From a virus: 33,788 bases of DNA. The stretch is taken from positions 1-33,788 of the IMG/VR virus record IMGVR_UViG_3300032249_000095; one strand, 5' to 3'. Of this stretch, positions 1 to 7,933 are shown in pieces. The notes under the pieces are model-generated. The model saw only the letters and a program-made list of their open reading frames with translations. It did no database searches and had not been told where the DNA came from. Numbering within the stretch: the first letter of the stretch is position 1; the number at the start of each line of letters is the position of its first letter. The translations under genes and the position numbers were made by a program.

Positions 1-1020
1 TAATGTATCTGCTGTTGTTGTTCCGTCAGGTGCAGTTGTTGAATTGGCTGTAATTGAACTATTTGATTTAGTCCATACCGCATCATCAAAAGCCTGTGAA
101 TAACCAATTAAATTACTACCAGTTCCCCTTAACACTCCTGTCTGTCCTGTAATCGTAGTAGCGTTTACAGTAGATGGGGTAGTAGCACCTAAGGGGGTAT
201 TTTGAATAGCACCAGCTACTAGGTTTGTACCATCGTAAGTAAAGTTAGAAGCATCAACAAGATTACCGCCAGTAGAAGCATAAACAACTCGCCCCGATGT
301 TAAGCCTGTATCTGTAAGGTCTGAAAAGCGACCAGTAGAAGCAGTTGTAGCACCGATAGTAGTGCCATTGATTGTGCCGCCTGTGATGGCTACTGCGTTG
401 GCATTTTGGGTGGACATTGTGCCAAAGCCAGTAATATCACTAGCATCTAACGTATCCCAAGTTAAATTTGTTCCATCGCTTTTAATGTATTTATTAGTAT
501 TAGATCCACGAGTCTTATAAAACTCGGCTAAGGCAACCAACTCTGCTTGGCGATCTGTTAGTTTGTCATCTCTACCACCACCGCCACCGCCTGTTGGCAT
601 AACAATCCATTCGCCCCAAGTACCAGGTTCCTTCTCAAAGCGGATCATTAAACCTTTTTTCTCATGCTTGGGCATTGGGCCAATATCGCCCTTAGAGCCA
701 TCTAATCCTTTTAGACCTTGAAAGCCACGTTCTCCACGCTCTCCAGTATCGCCCTTAGCGCCAGACTCTCCTTTGTCACCCTTGTCACCCTTTTGACCGG
801 GATCACCTTTATCGCCTTTGTCACCTTTTGGACCAGTAATGGATTTTCCTGGGATACCTTGTGGTCCCATTGGGCCAGTATCGCCTTTGTCACCCTTGTT
901 GGGTTGGACAATAATTTGACCAGCATCACCCTTTTCACCTTTAGGGCCTTGCTGGCTTTTTGTCTTTTGGGCAACCTCTAATGCTCTAGCTGCTAACGCT
1001 CGTGCTACGTCATCACGCAT
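1..1020 (-). CDS. Tail fibre, N-terminal part (collagen-like; runs off the window)
   Basis: The reading frame is open for 340 codons from an ATG at 1020 to the window edge without a stop. Residues about 25-115 are Gly-X-Y collagen-like triplets rich in GDK and GPK, which normally form a trimeric fibre shaft. A poly-glycine hinge (about 144-149) follows, then a mixed region, and finally the start of a module with the motifs GYSQAFDDAVWTKS and APDGTTTADTL. That pattern opens a lectin/carbohydrate-binding-like module common in phage fibres. The start overlaps the portal stop by 8 nt, so the two are translationally coupled. The missing second half of the module is found at the other end of the window (33788 downwards), so the two pieces are probably one gene. 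Fibre identity is firm; the exact receptor is unknown. Confidence 0.88.
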   Translation of the reverse strand, partial: MRDDVARALAARALEVAQKTKSQQGPKGEKGDAGQIIVQPNKGDKGDTGPMGPQGIPGKSITGPKGDKGDKGDPGQKGDKGDKGESGAKGDTGERGERGFQGLKGLDGSKGDIGPMPKHEKKGLMIRFEKEPGTWGEWIVMPTGGGGGGRDDKLTDRQAELVALAEFYKTRGSNTNKYIKSDGTNLTWDTLDASDITGFGTMSTQNANAVAITGGTINGTTIGATTASTGRFSDLTDTGLTSGRVVYASTGGNLVDASNFTYDGTNLVAGAIQNTPLGATTPSTVNATTITGQTGVLRGTGSNLIGYSQAFDDAVWTKSNSSITANSTTAPDGTTTADTL

Positions 1021-2632
1021 TTGGTAGAACCTCTGATAGTTTGTTTACACCAAGCATATCTAAAATCTTTTTATCGGTCTCACCGCCAGCTCCAATCTCT
1101 GGATTTTGCTGTGCGGCCTGAGCTGCCATCTGTGCTGCCTGTTGCAAATTATATTGCCTCTCAGCGGAGTCAAAACGCAATTTGCTTGGGATGCCCAACT
1201 TGTCTGCAATGTAGTCTGTAATCTCTCCGAGCTTTGGAGTTGCCTGACCCTCTGGTCCAAAGCCTTGAGCCATCTGTACGAACTGCATAACATTGGTTAC
1301 GTCTTCCATGTTCTGAGCCATGGCCAATGGAGCAACTGGTGCTACCTTAACCTCTAGTCCATTAACACGCAATGGCATATCGATAATGCCTCGGTCATCC
1401 ATCACTTGCAATATTTTTGCAACAAGAGGAATCATGGTCTCATTAATTAATCGGCCAAATGCAGATCCTAGGTTCTGACTCAACTCCTTCATGCGTTCTA
1501 CAACCTCTGTTGCGGAGCGAGCAGACATATTATCGGGAGGCAAACTCTCGTCTAGCAGTATGCGCTTGATGTTCCCTCGTAGGTCTCCCATGATAATCTG
1601 AGCCACATTAAAGTCACCAGCTCGTGGCAATGGCTTTAGTGACTCGCCCTGTGGGCCTCCGTTTCTAGCTACAGGGATGATTGCTCCTGGGATAATCTTA
1701 ACAGTTGCTGGGTTAAGAACTCCATCGTCAGCAGCTGTATACACACCAGATATAGCCAAAGATGCATTCTTCAATACTAGCTCTAGTGTTTTGTTCAATG
1801 TCTTGATATCAGGCAACGCAGTAATCAATGGGCCTCTGCCGTATATTTCACCAGCCACTTTCATATAGCGACTGACTACCCAAGGGCTAGTCTTTAATCT
1901 GCGATAGACCAGCTCTTGCTTAGATTCTTTGTGGATAACGTGATAGCAGAAATCTCCACGCTTTGGATCAAATACTGTAGCCTCAATCAACTCAAAGTCT
2001 TCTGTTGGCTTGTTGTCTATCTTGGTTTGTAGATCAGATGGAATCTCGGCATCTCTCCATTGCTGGATAATTGCCTCACCCTTAATACGCATACGTCTGT
2101 ATACATTGTCTACCTGACCATTAGCGCCCTCTTCAAAGGCAACTAAGAACTGTGGCACAGGAATGAAGTTGATTGGGGATGTGTCATCACCAGGCTGAAC
2201 CATCATTACTGCTGTACCAACTGCCAGGTCAAGTAAGAACTCGCCCATCGCAATGTCAAAGTTAGACTGCTTGAGAGTTGCAAACATCTTGTCTGCGTAG
2301 ATATCAAGAGCTGCTGAGGCTTCTGCCTTGCGGTCTTCTGGAATATCTGGGCCAGTTTCTAATCTGCACCACTTACGCTGTGGCGGGAATATTCCTGATT
2401 GTAGGCGGTTGGCAAAGCGCTGAGTTGAATTAATAGCGGTTGCATCAAACACACGATTCATCTTCTTAGCACCGCCAACCTTACCATCATAATACCCGTC
2501 ATAGAGATTACGCTGTGGCAGAGCGAACTCATATGCCTCATCGTATAGGTCTCTAAAATCCTCTTTCTTACGCAACGCAATATCGTGGCGCTTGAGTATG
2601 TCTTCGGGTTTTAATCTCATCATTTCAGCCAT
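1013..2632 (-). CDS. Portal (head-tail connector) protein, T7 gp8-like
   Basis: At 539 residues it is close to T7 gp8 (536 aa). Typical portal features are an N-terminal helical region with the FALPQRNLYDGYYDG and ATAINSTQRFANRLQSGIFPP segments, the central wing/stem region (YGRGPLITALPDIKTLNKT), and the SARSATEVVERMKELSQNLG segment near residue 370. The protein forms the dodecameric ring at one capsid vertex through which the terminase pumps DNA and to which the tail binds. The start shares one base with the upstream stop (TAATG), and its 3' end overlaps the fibre start by 8 nt. The family assignment is from recognised motifs and length; no odd residues were seen. Confidence 0.95.
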   Translation of the reverse strand: MAEMMRLKPEDILKRHDIALRKKEDFRDLYDEAYEFALPQRNLYDGYYDGKVGGAKKMNRVFDATAINSTQRFANRLQSGIFPPQRKWCRLETGPDIPEDRKAEASAALDIYADKMFATLKQSNFDIAMGEFLLDLAVGTAVMMVQPGDDTSPINFIPVPQFLVAFEEGANGQVDNVYRRMRIKGEAIIQQWRDAEIPSDLQTKIDNKPTEDFELIEATVFDPKRGDFCYHVIHKESKQELVYRRLKTSPWVVSRYMKVAGEIYGRGPLITALPDIKTLNKTLELVLKNASLAISGVYTAADDGVLNPATVKIIPGAIIPVARNGGPQGESLKPLPRAGDFNVAQIIMGDLRGNIKRILLDESLPPDNMSARSATEVVERMKELSQNLGSAFGRLINETMIPLVAKILQVMDDRGIIDMPLRVNGLEVKVAPVAPLAMAQNMEDVTNVMQFVQMAQGFGPEGQATPKLGEITDYIADKLGIPSKLRFDSAERQYNLQQAAQMAAQAAQQNPEIGAGGETDKKILDMLGVNKLSEVLPNA

Positions 2633-3021
2633 TATTCAATCTCCGAATCCATTAACATTGTTCTACCTCTTAATCTTCCAGCTTTTTCAAGCCTCTCATA
2701 GTCTGCTTTTGTTATGCCAACCTCGTCAGGATTTTTTCCTGTTTCACGCATGAAATATTCTTTCCATGCTGTTGGGTGGCTTTCAGATTTCAACATCTTT
2801 CCACCCTCATCAGACGATGGCCAATGGAATTTATTTTTATCGTATGGGTCTCTTTCTGGTCTAATGCCAGCCTTCCAAGCAGCTCGATAGTCGTAATCTG
2901 TCGTATCTAGGTCTGGAGCCTCGTCATATTCTTTGACGTACTCTTTAAACCATTCAGTACCTTTTATCCAAGATAGAAATGATTTTTCTTCAGCTGGAGA
3001 TAATTCTGTCATTTCAGCCAT
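2632..3021 (-). CDS. Conserved phage protein upstream of portal, unknown function
   Basis: The product is 129 aa, acidic and rich in aromatic residues, with the segment TDYDYRAAWKAGIRPERDP (about 41-59), followed by a HWPSS and ESHPTAWKEYFM region. Similar DYDYRAAWKAG segments are familiar from hypothetical proteins in other phage structural operons, but no function is known to me. I chose the ATG at 3021 because AAAGG lies 6 nt upstream. A longer frame beginning with TTG at 3048 would overlap the preceding gene. The stop shares a base with the portal start. The context suggests a head-tail or packaging-associated role, which is inference only. Confidence 0.8.
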   Translation of the reverse strand: MAEMTELSPAEEKSFLSWIKGTEWFKEYVKEYDEAPDLDTTDYDYRAAWKAGIRPERDPYDKNKFHWPSSDEGGKMLKSESHPTAWKEYFMRETGKNPDEVGITKADYERLEKAGRLRGRTMLMDSEIE

Positions 3022-3022
3022 A

Positions 3023-3295
3023 TCAATCCTTTTTGTGTCTATTTGCAAAGTTACGAGCTGCCTCTTTGCTACCGAATCCCCACGCTTGCAACGCTTTCTT
3101 TAAGCGAGTTGGTCTGCCTTTTTCATCTACTAAAGGCCCAGCCATCCCACCAAAGCGAGCAGCAAAAGATACCCTTCTTGGGTTGGTTCCACCCTTAACT
3201 GGGGCTTGTAGGTTTCCACCTTCTTTGCGCTCAAAGTATTTGCGCCCAGCCTCGTTAAGTCCACCACTTGGGTTCTGATGTTTTTTTAATGTCAT
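3023..3295 (-). CDS. DUF6321-like small basic phage protein
   Basis: This 90-residue protein is strongly basic, with the segments NPSGGLNEAGRKYFERKEG (about 8-26), PVKGGTNPRRVSFAARFGG and GRPTRLKKALQAWGFGSKEAA. The GGLN-AGR-YF, NPRR-SF-AR and P-RL---L-AWG pattern is what I recognise as the DUF6321 family, found in phage structural operons. Function is unknown; a DNA-associated or capsid-lumen role is possible from the charge. The ATG at 3295 forms an ATGA overlap with the preceding stop, the habit of this operon, and is preferred over a TTG three codons earlier. Two bases separate its stop from the next start. Confidence 0.8.
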   Translation of the reverse strand: MTLKKHQNPSGGLNEAGRKYFERKEGGNLQAPVKGGTNPRRVSFAARFGGMAGPLVDEKGRPTRLKKALQAWGFGSKEAARNFANRHKKD

Positions 3296-3885
3296 TCGTA
3301 CCAATCTATACGCATCTCAGCCATCTGAGAGCTGCTATTTACGTTTGTTAAACGAAACAGATATGTTGTTAATGGTTTTAAAATAAATTCAAAACTAAGG
3401 CCTTTGCCACCAGCCCCGCTTCTGTTTCCTTGGCCTTCTGCGCTAGTAATAAGCTCGCTATAAAATTCTGTTCCAACGCTTGTTACAGTTGGATTCAATA
3501 CGGCTGCGCCAACACTCGTAGTTGTCAATGAGCGATTACGTCTGTGAGCCGTCATCGCTGTACCACCGCTAGTCGTTGGAGCCTCATAAATATAAATCTC
3601 AGCCTCCCCGCCACATTGATAATCAAGAGAGGCATGGGCATCAACACCGGCTGGGAAAGCTATAGCAATATTAATACTTGAGCCAACCGCCAATCTACCA
3701 TTATCTGGATGTGTTTTATACACATAATACGCACGACCCTCATGCAAACGCAGATGATTTATATCAACTGTTGGGAATGGTCTATCCGATCCAGCTAGAG
3801 ATTGATTGCCATCTTTATCTGTATAGCTTGGAGAAACGTGGCGAGATTTGGTAGTAAGCGACTCACGCTCAACAAGTATGGCCAT
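3292..3885 (-). CDS. Probable virion structural/decoration protein
   Basis: The protein has 197 residues and a beta-rich composition without membrane segments. Recognisable features are GGEAEIYIYEAPTTSGGTAMTA, an RRNRSLTTTSVG stretch, a central TVTSVGTEFYSELI strand, and a C-terminal LKPLTTYLFRLTNVNSSS segment ending in RIDWYE. Proteins with this EAPT, LKP-T-YL-R-TN and -VEWYE pattern are common beside the portal in podovirus and siphovirus genomes and are usually called minor structural or decoration proteins. It starts one base into the upstream stop (TAATG) and overlaps the DUF6321-like gene by 4 nt. The virion role is inferred from family pattern and operon position. Confidence 0.75.
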   Translation of the reverse strand: MAILVERESLTTKSRHVSPSYTDKDGNQSLAGSDRPFPTVDINHLRLHEGRAYYVYKTHPDNGRLAVGSSINIAIAFPAGVDAHASLDYQCGGEAEIYIYEAPTTSGGTAMTAHRRNRSLTTTSVGAAVLNPTVTSVGTEFYSELITSAEGQGNRSGAGGKGLSFEFILKPLTTYLFRLTNVNSSSQMAEMRIDWYE

Positions 3886-4073
3886 TAGTCTTCTTCATCC
3901 TCTAGCTCGGATGCTTTGTACAAATCTTCATCATTTGGCTTGGAACGGCCAGCCTTTTGAGCAAGCATCTTAGCCACTTTCTTTTGGAATGGTGTCAACT
4001 CCATAGGCTTCTTCTCTTCCTCGCCCATGCCTTTGTGGTCTTCGCCAAACTCAAACGATAGTTCTACTTTCAT
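3885..4073 (-). CDS. Small charged protein with LTPxQKxxAK motif, unknown
   Basis: The 62-aa product has an acidic start, a basic middle and a very acidic C-terminus (ASELEDEED). Residues 26-48 read L-T-P-F-Q-K, A-K, A-Q-K-A-G-R-S-K-P-N. The same skeleton occurs in the product of the adjacent upstream gene (4070-4222), so the two look like diverged duplicates of one short helical module. The ATG at 4073 overlaps the upstream stop as ATGA. No function is known. It belongs to a cassette of tiny proteins between the terminase/gp13-like genes and the portal. Confidence 0.72.
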   Translation of the reverse strand: MKVELSFEFGEDHKGMGEEEKKPMELTPFQKKVAKMLAQKAGRSKPNDEDLYKASELEDEED

Positions 4074-4222
4074 TTTTTAGATGCTCTCATGTTATCTACA
4101 AGATTTGGATATGGTCTACCAGCTTTCTTGGCCATCGCTTTAGCAGCAGCCTTCTGCATGGGAGATAACTTTTCTGGCTTGCCTAAACTTTTAGGTCTTT
4201 CTTTTTCCCAAACTTCTTTCAT
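4070..4222 (-). CDS. 50-aa lysine-rich protein, paralogue of its downstream neighbour
   Basis: This short frame of 50 aa starts at an ATG at 4222 and ends with TGA at 4070-4072. It is tied to both neighbours by ATGA overlaps, which is the main reason to trust such a small gene. The sequence is lysine- and alanine-rich, with LSPMQKAAAKAMAKKAGRPY at 19-38, matching LTPFQKKVAKMLAQKAGRSK in the next gene. A single amphipathic helix is likely. Function is unknown; the charge allows nucleic-acid binding, but nothing in the sequence proves it. Confidence 0.7.
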   Translation of the reverse strand: MKEVWEKERPKSLGKPEKLSPMQKAAAKAMAKKAGRPYPNLVDNMRASKK

Positions 4223-4377
4223 TTTTTCTTCGCCATTCCAGCCTCGCTCATTGCAATTGCAACGGCTTGCTTTTGAGATTTAACAACTGGGCCACCCTTA
4301 CCAGAATGTAGACCGCCAGCCTTGTACTCTCGCATGACTTTGGCTACTTTCTTTTGCATCTTCGCTTTATTATCCAA
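4219..4377 (-). CDS. DUF6496-like small basic protein
   Basis: The 52-aa product is lysine-rich, with a KKVAKVMREYKAGGLHSGKG segment followed by VVKSQKQAVAIAMSEAG and a terminal AKKK. The KV-KVM-E-K-G-L-S-GK and PKQAVAIA-SEA pattern is the one I know from DUF6496 proteins, widespread small proteins in bacteria and phages without known function. The TTG at 4377 is the likely start because GGAGG stands 8 nt upstream; it overlaps the preceding stop by 8 nt. An ATG at 4359 would give 46 aa without a good ribosome site. The stop overlaps the next ATG (ATGA). Confidence 0.75.
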   Translation of the reverse strand: MDNKAKMQKKVAKVMREYKAGGLHSGKGGPVVKSQKQAVAIAMSEAGMAKKK

Positions 4378-4618
4378 GGCTATTCCCTCCACCTAAAGTC
4401 TCTTGCATACCCATCTCTGCATTTAATCGTGCATCCGATAGGAGTTGACGGCCTCTGCGCTTTGAGCCACGCATTCTTGCGCCAGCCTCTTCTTGTGCTT
4501 GTGTTGCTTGTGTTGCTTTTTCAGCTTCAGCTTTTTTTCCAGACTCGGCTACTTTTGCTGCGGCTTCCGAAACAGGGTTGTTGTATCCACCACTACCACC
4601 GCTAAATACTCCACCCAT
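4370..4618 (-). CDS. Small Ala/Glu-rich protein, tandem paralogue A
   Basis: The 82-aa product starts with a glycine-rich MGGVFSGGSGG, has a helical Ala/Glu/Lys middle that could form a coiled coil (about 17-47), and ends with RRGRQLLSDARLNAEMGMQE and TLGG. The next upstream gene (4621-4866) has the same plan: MGGLFGG start, A/E/R-rich helix, then R-MLLSDTRLTPETGIQTLG. The two are therefore tandem duplicates that have diverged, or two members of one small family. Their position beside the gp13-like and terminase genes suggests a structural or packaging role. No function is known to me. Confidence 0.78.
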   Translation of the reverse strand: MGGVFSGGSGGYNNPVSEAAAKVAESGKKAEAEKATQATQAQEEAGARMRGSKRRGRQLLSDARLNAEMGMQETLGGGNSLG

Positions 4619-4620
4619 GA

Positions 4621-4866
4621 TTAGTACCCTTTCATTTCGTTAGAGCCAAGCGTTTGAATGCCTGTCTCTGGGGTTAAACGTGTATCGGATAGCAACATAC
4701 GGCTACCGCCACGAACTCTTGCTCTAGCACGAGCTGCGTTTTGTTCTGCGAGCTGTCGCTTTTCCTCTTCAGCTTGCGCCCTAATCTTTTCGTTCTCTGC
4801 TTTAGTCTCAGCAGCTGCTCGTTCTGCACCGCTGGTATCTGGAGATCCACCAAATAGTCCACCCAT
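4621..4866 (-). CDS. Small Ala/Glu-rich protein, tandem paralogue B
   Basis: The 81-aa product begins MGGLFGGSPD, continues with a long charged helix rich in Ala, Glu and Arg (about 13-50), and ends with GGSRMLLSDTRLTPETGIQT. It shares its layout and C-terminal LLSD-RL--E-G motif with the following gene. The ATG is directly after the upstream stop, with GAGG just before it. A glycine-rich N-terminus followed by a coiled-coil-like helix is compatible with a minor virion protein. The family is recurrent near terminase genes of aquatic podoviruses as far as I recall, but remains uncharacterised. Confidence 0.78.
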   Translation of the reverse strand: MGGLFGGSPDTSGAERAAAETKAENEKIRAQAEEEKRQLAEQNAARARARVRGGSRMLLSDTRLTPETGIQTLGSNEMKGY

Positions 4867-5361
4867 TTAATACCTCGTCATTAGTAAGTAATCTACCTTG
4901 TCAGGGCCATACATCTTTAAAACTGTTTCGGTCTCAAACTTTAACGCTTTTGCATAACGTATAGCCCGAATATCGTCAGTTCTAACAGTTATTTGCAATC
5001 TGTGCAAGTGCAGATATCGCATTGAGATATCTACAAAGGATCTGCCACATCTGAGCATGGATGCTGGGTACTCTCTAGCCTGATTATCAAAAATGCTCCA
5101 CATCTCGCCAACTCCACCCCAGAACAAGACAACTCCGAATATCGCTATCGGTCTGTTTCTGTAGAAAGCGGTTACCGCTGTGCCAAGAGTTGATTGGCTA
5201 TATATCATGGAGCGTAGGTCATAGCCCCTAGCCACAGCCAACAGCTCTGGCTGGGTGGTATCGAGCTGGTCAAAGTGGTCAATAACGAATGGCAGATAGA
5301 ACACCCCTCTCTTGGGGTGCATCTCCTCGTTTAATACCTCGTAGGGTATAGTCACTTTCAT
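4867..5361 (-). CDS. T7 gp13-like protein with GNAT-type fold (DUF2833-like)
   Basis: The 164-residue product has the look of a GNAT-fold protein. A central strand pair (RPIAIFGVVLFWGGVGEMWS) is followed by a helix (YPASMLRCGRSFVDISM), a strand LHRLQITVRTDD, and the C-terminal RAIRYAKALKFETETVLKMY, which matches the end of acetyltransferase domains. In T7-like phages the equivalent gene is gp13 (DUF2833), needed for virion assembly and not a proven acetyltransferase. T7 gp13 is 138 aa, so this one is slightly longer. It overlaps the terminase stop by 4 nt. I see no clear Q/RxxGxG/A acetyl-CoA loop, which argues against enzymatic activity. Confidence 0.8.
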   Translation of the reverse strand: MKVTIPYEVLNEEMHPKRGVFYLPFVIDHFDQLDTTQPELLAVARGYDLRSMIYSQSTLGTAVTAFYRNRPIAIFGVVLFWGGVGEMWSIFDNQAREYPASMLRCGRSFVDISMRYLHLHRLQITVRTDDIRAIRYAKALKFETETVLKMYGPDKVDYLLMTRY

Positions 5362-6917
5362 CTTGAGAATATATCAAAGTCGCTGTTGGCCACAGTCTGG
5401 GCTACATATGTTCTTGATGACACATCCCCTGGGCGAGTCATGCGCTTGTATTCACCGCCACCGAGCAAGAGATATCCAAAGGCATCACCAACGTGGGAGT
5501 GTTCGTTTTTGTTTGGGCTATCCCTAAACCGCTCCTGACCAGAGCCGACTGATACCCGCTTGAAGTGGTATCCACCCGCTAGAGACTTGCGTAGTAGCTT
5601 ACATTTACTGTCAACCATCAGCCCCGGCTTGCCGTTAATAAGACGTTGCATGGGCGCAGCAGCGGATTCTCTGCGAACCTTGAAGTCGTTTGATGGGGTT
5701 GGCTGTGCCTTGAGGCCAAGAGTCCTTAGAAAGTCAAAGGCCGTTACCTCATAGATCGCATCTCTAGCCATACCAGCTGGATCGCCCCACACCAATACTT
5801 GTATTCCTGGGTACTTTGCGTTGATTTCAGCCACGAGCTGGTGGCCAAAGCGCTCCAATCCCATGTCAAAGGTAACAATCTCGTCAATCACTTGCCACCT
5901 ACCGCTAGGCAACCTCTGCCCAATCACCGCAGCGGGTGTTAAACCAAAGTCAAGACCAATCTGGATCGGCACAGAGTTGTCCAAAATTGTCTCTCCAGAC
6001 ATGATGTTATCGTCATATTCAGGCCAAACCGACTTACCCTCTTGGACATAGGTATATTTGCCTTCTGCGTAGCATCGGATCCAATCTAGATTCTTACCCA
6101 ATAGCATCTGCTGATAGTAGCCAGCCGGTAGATTGGCTACGTTTTCAGCCTTCTTGTTTAGCTGCCACCACTTACCCGCTGAGAAGATGCAGTCATTGGC
6201 CTCTGGGTTTTCGGGCAGATCGTCTTTGCCAACTTCAATAACCCCGCCAGGTTGCTTGTAAAACTTCCAAGCATATGGTCCTGTCATCTTTTCTTTCTCG
6301 GCCATCCTAAACCACCAATGGTCATCATCCATTGGGTTGGTATCCATCCAGATGCCATGCCAACTAGCACCACCATCTCGCTTGGTAGGGTATCTACCTA
6401 CTCGGTGTGTAAGGCCATCGATTACAGCCTTGGGCAACTCTCGTGCCTCGTTAACCCATGCCCCTGTTAGCTCTAGGGATAATAGCTTTCTAACGTCTTT
6501 CGGTTGGTCAAGCGCTAAGAAGATTACCTCGCAATCGAGACCCGCAGCTCCATCCCTTGCCGGTAGTCGGATGTGGTGGGTAATCGGTGGGGTATAAAGC
6601 ATTGGCCCAAAGGTATTCTCTGGGAAAAGGTCTTGCCACGTCTTAATTGTGGTTGTCTTGAGTTCGGGGTAGCTATTGCGTACAATGACAAAACGGGTAT
6701 ATCGGACACCATCGATAGGGGAGGGCTTTTGCTGAATGGCTCTGATGAACACCTCAGCAGCGCACGCATAGGACTTGCCAGACCCTACTGGACCCATCAT
6801 CCCACGCACGAACGCATTGCTCGTTAGGAACTTGTAAACCTCTGGGGATTTGGAAAAATCTAAGCTAATACCATTGGTCGGTATCTGCTTACTTGACATC
6901 TCTTTTGTTTTAGCCAT
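5358..6917 (-). CDS. terL: Terminase large subunit (packaging ATPase-nuclease)
   Basis: The 519-aa product has the full two-domain plan. Walker A is GPVGSGKS (42-49). The Walker B-like segment GAWVNEAR ends with catalytic Glu157, and a DTNP motif follows at 192-195. The nuclease domain has GLDFGLTPA (Asp323), VLVWGDPAG (Asp379) and HSHVGDAFGY (Asp478), the usual acidic metal ligands. The enzyme docks on the portal, pumps DNA and cuts concatemers. It heads the leftward late operon from a 56-bp intergenic region shared with the divergent metallophosphoesterase gene. The probable small subunit lies apart at 9364-9786, separated by genes on the other strand. No strong ribosome site precedes the chosen ATG; Met7 is an alternative start. 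Confidence 0.95.
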   Translation of the reverse strand: MAKTKEMSSKQIPTNGISLDFSKSPEVYKFLTSNAFVRGMMGPVGSGKSYACAAEVFIRAIQQKPSPIDGVRYTRFVIVRNSYPELKTTTIKTWQDLFPENTFGPMLYTPPITHHIRLPARDGAAGLDCEVIFLALDQPKDVRKLLSLELTGAWVNEARELPKAVIDGLTHRVGRYPTKRDGGASWHGIWMDTNPMDDDHWWFRMAEKEKMTGPYAWKFYKQPGGVIEVGKDDLPENPEANDCIFSAGKWWQLNKKAENVANLPAGYYQQMLLGKNLDWIRCYAEGKYTYVQEGKSVWPEYDDNIMSGETILDNSVPIQIGLDFGLTPAAVIGQRLPSGRWQVIDEIVTFDMGLERFGHQLVAEINAKYPGIQVLVWGDPAGMARDAIYEVTAFDFLRTLGLKAQPTPSNDFKVRRESAAAPMQRLINGKPGLMVDSKCKLLRKSLAGGYHFKRVSVGSGQERFRDSPNKNEHSHVGDAFGYLLLGGGEYKRMTRPGDVSSRTYVAQTVANSDFDIFSR

Positions 6918-6973
6918 TGATTTTTAACACTTTTCAGTTAATATAAGCTAACTTTATCATTATAAGGTATGTC
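6918..6973. promoter_or_regulatory. Divergent intergenic control region (terL / metallophosphoesterase)
   Basis: These 56 bp separate two genes that start in opposite directions, so promoters or read-through signals for both must lie here or further upstream. The stretch is very AT-rich. On the minus strand it contains TATAAT, ideal as a -10 box, about 40 nt before the terminase start, but no clear -35. An inverted repeat AGTTA-8-TAACT (AGTTAATATAAGCTAACT) sits in the middle. Assignment is by position and composition only. Confidence 0.45.
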
Positions 6974-7933
6974 ATGGTACGAAAAGCGTGTAGTGACGAA
7001 GAATTTATTGCGGCTTGGAAAGAACACCAATCCCCTGAAAAGGTGAGCCTAGCTATTGGTCTTAGCAATCGCAATGTTATGAAGAGGCGCAGAATAATAG
7101 AAAATAAATATGGCATTATTCTAGAGGCTCTGTCACCCTCTGGCCAGCCTAAGATTTATATTCCTGATGAGCAGATGCAAGCTAACGTCACCATCGACAA
7201 TGGTGTCATCTTAGTTGGCTCTGATTGCCACTACAACCCAGAGTACGTTACGACAGCTCACCGAGGCTTTGTTGAATTTGTAAAGTATCTGAAACCAAAG
7301 ATTGTGATTCTCAATGGAGATATTGCGGATTTCGCTAGTATCTCAGCGCATCACCGCATTGGCTGGCAGAAAGGCCCCACAGTCAAAGAAGAGCTAGATG
7401 AGATCCAAGACAGGCTCGGAGATATTGAAAAGGTAAGACCGGCTGGCTGTAAGCTAATGATTACGATTGGTAACCATGACCTACGATTCTCAGGCAAGCT
7501 GTCTAACGTCTTACCCCAGTACGAGGGCATCAAGGGTTTTGATATTGCTGACCACACAATCCATTGGAAATGGTACTGGTCTATCATGGTCAACCAGACT
7601 TGCATGATTAAACACCGCTGGCACAACGGAGTCCATGCGGTCTACAACAACACCATGAAATCGGGTACGAGTTTCGTCTCGGGTCATCTACATTCTCTCA
7701 AGATAACCCCTTGGACAGACTACACCGGCACACGATATGGGGTAGATACTGGAACGATGGCCTGTATCAAGGATAACCAGTTTGCGTATACAGAAAACAA
7801 CCCGGTCAACTGGAGGGCGGGTTTCGCAGTATTGACCTTTATCAACGGCAAACTCATGCCCCCAGAGCTGGCAGAGGTTATCAATGAGGATGAGGGTCTA
7901 ATTTATTTTCGTGGTCAATTAATGAAAGTATGA
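6974..7933 (+). CDS. HTH-metallophosphoesterase fusion protein
   Basis: The 319-aa protein has two parts. Residues about 7-48 form a helix-turn-helix-like segment (DEEFIAAWKEHQSPEKVSLA and following), like those at the N-terminus of many phage nucleases and small terminases. Residues 75-265 carry the calcineurin-like phosphoesterase motifs: GSDCH (Asp84, His86), LNGDIAD (Asp116), IGNHDL (Asn167, His168), KHRWH (His214) and SGHLH (His238, His240). This is a complete two-metal site. The substrate is not evident; with a DNA-binding head, a nucleic-acid phosphodiester is the best guess. It is followed by an SprT-like gene with a 4-nt overlap. The pair is on the strand opposite to its neighbours. 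Confidence 0.9.
   Translation: MVRKACSDEEFIAAWKEHQSPEKVSLAIGLSNRNVMKRRRIIENKYGIILEALSPSGQPKIYIPDEQMQANVTIDNGVILVGSDCHYNPEYVTTAHRGFVEFVKYLKPKIVILNGDIADFASISAHHRIGWQKGPTVKEELDEIQDRLGDIEKVRPAGCKLMITIGNHDLRFSGKLSNVLPQYEGIKGFDIADHTIHWKWYWSIMVNQTCMIKHRWHNGVHAVYNNTMKSGTSFVSGHLHSLKITPWTDYTGTRYGVDTGTMACIKDNQFAYTENNPVNWRAGFAVLTFINGKLMPPELAEVINEDEGLIYFRGQLMKV

Noticed and set aside
711-974. Lysine-rich 87-aa frame and an opposite-strand 87-aa frame
   Set aside because: Both are shadows of the collagen-like Gly-X-Y coding frame of the fibre; the repeat structure keeps other frames open.
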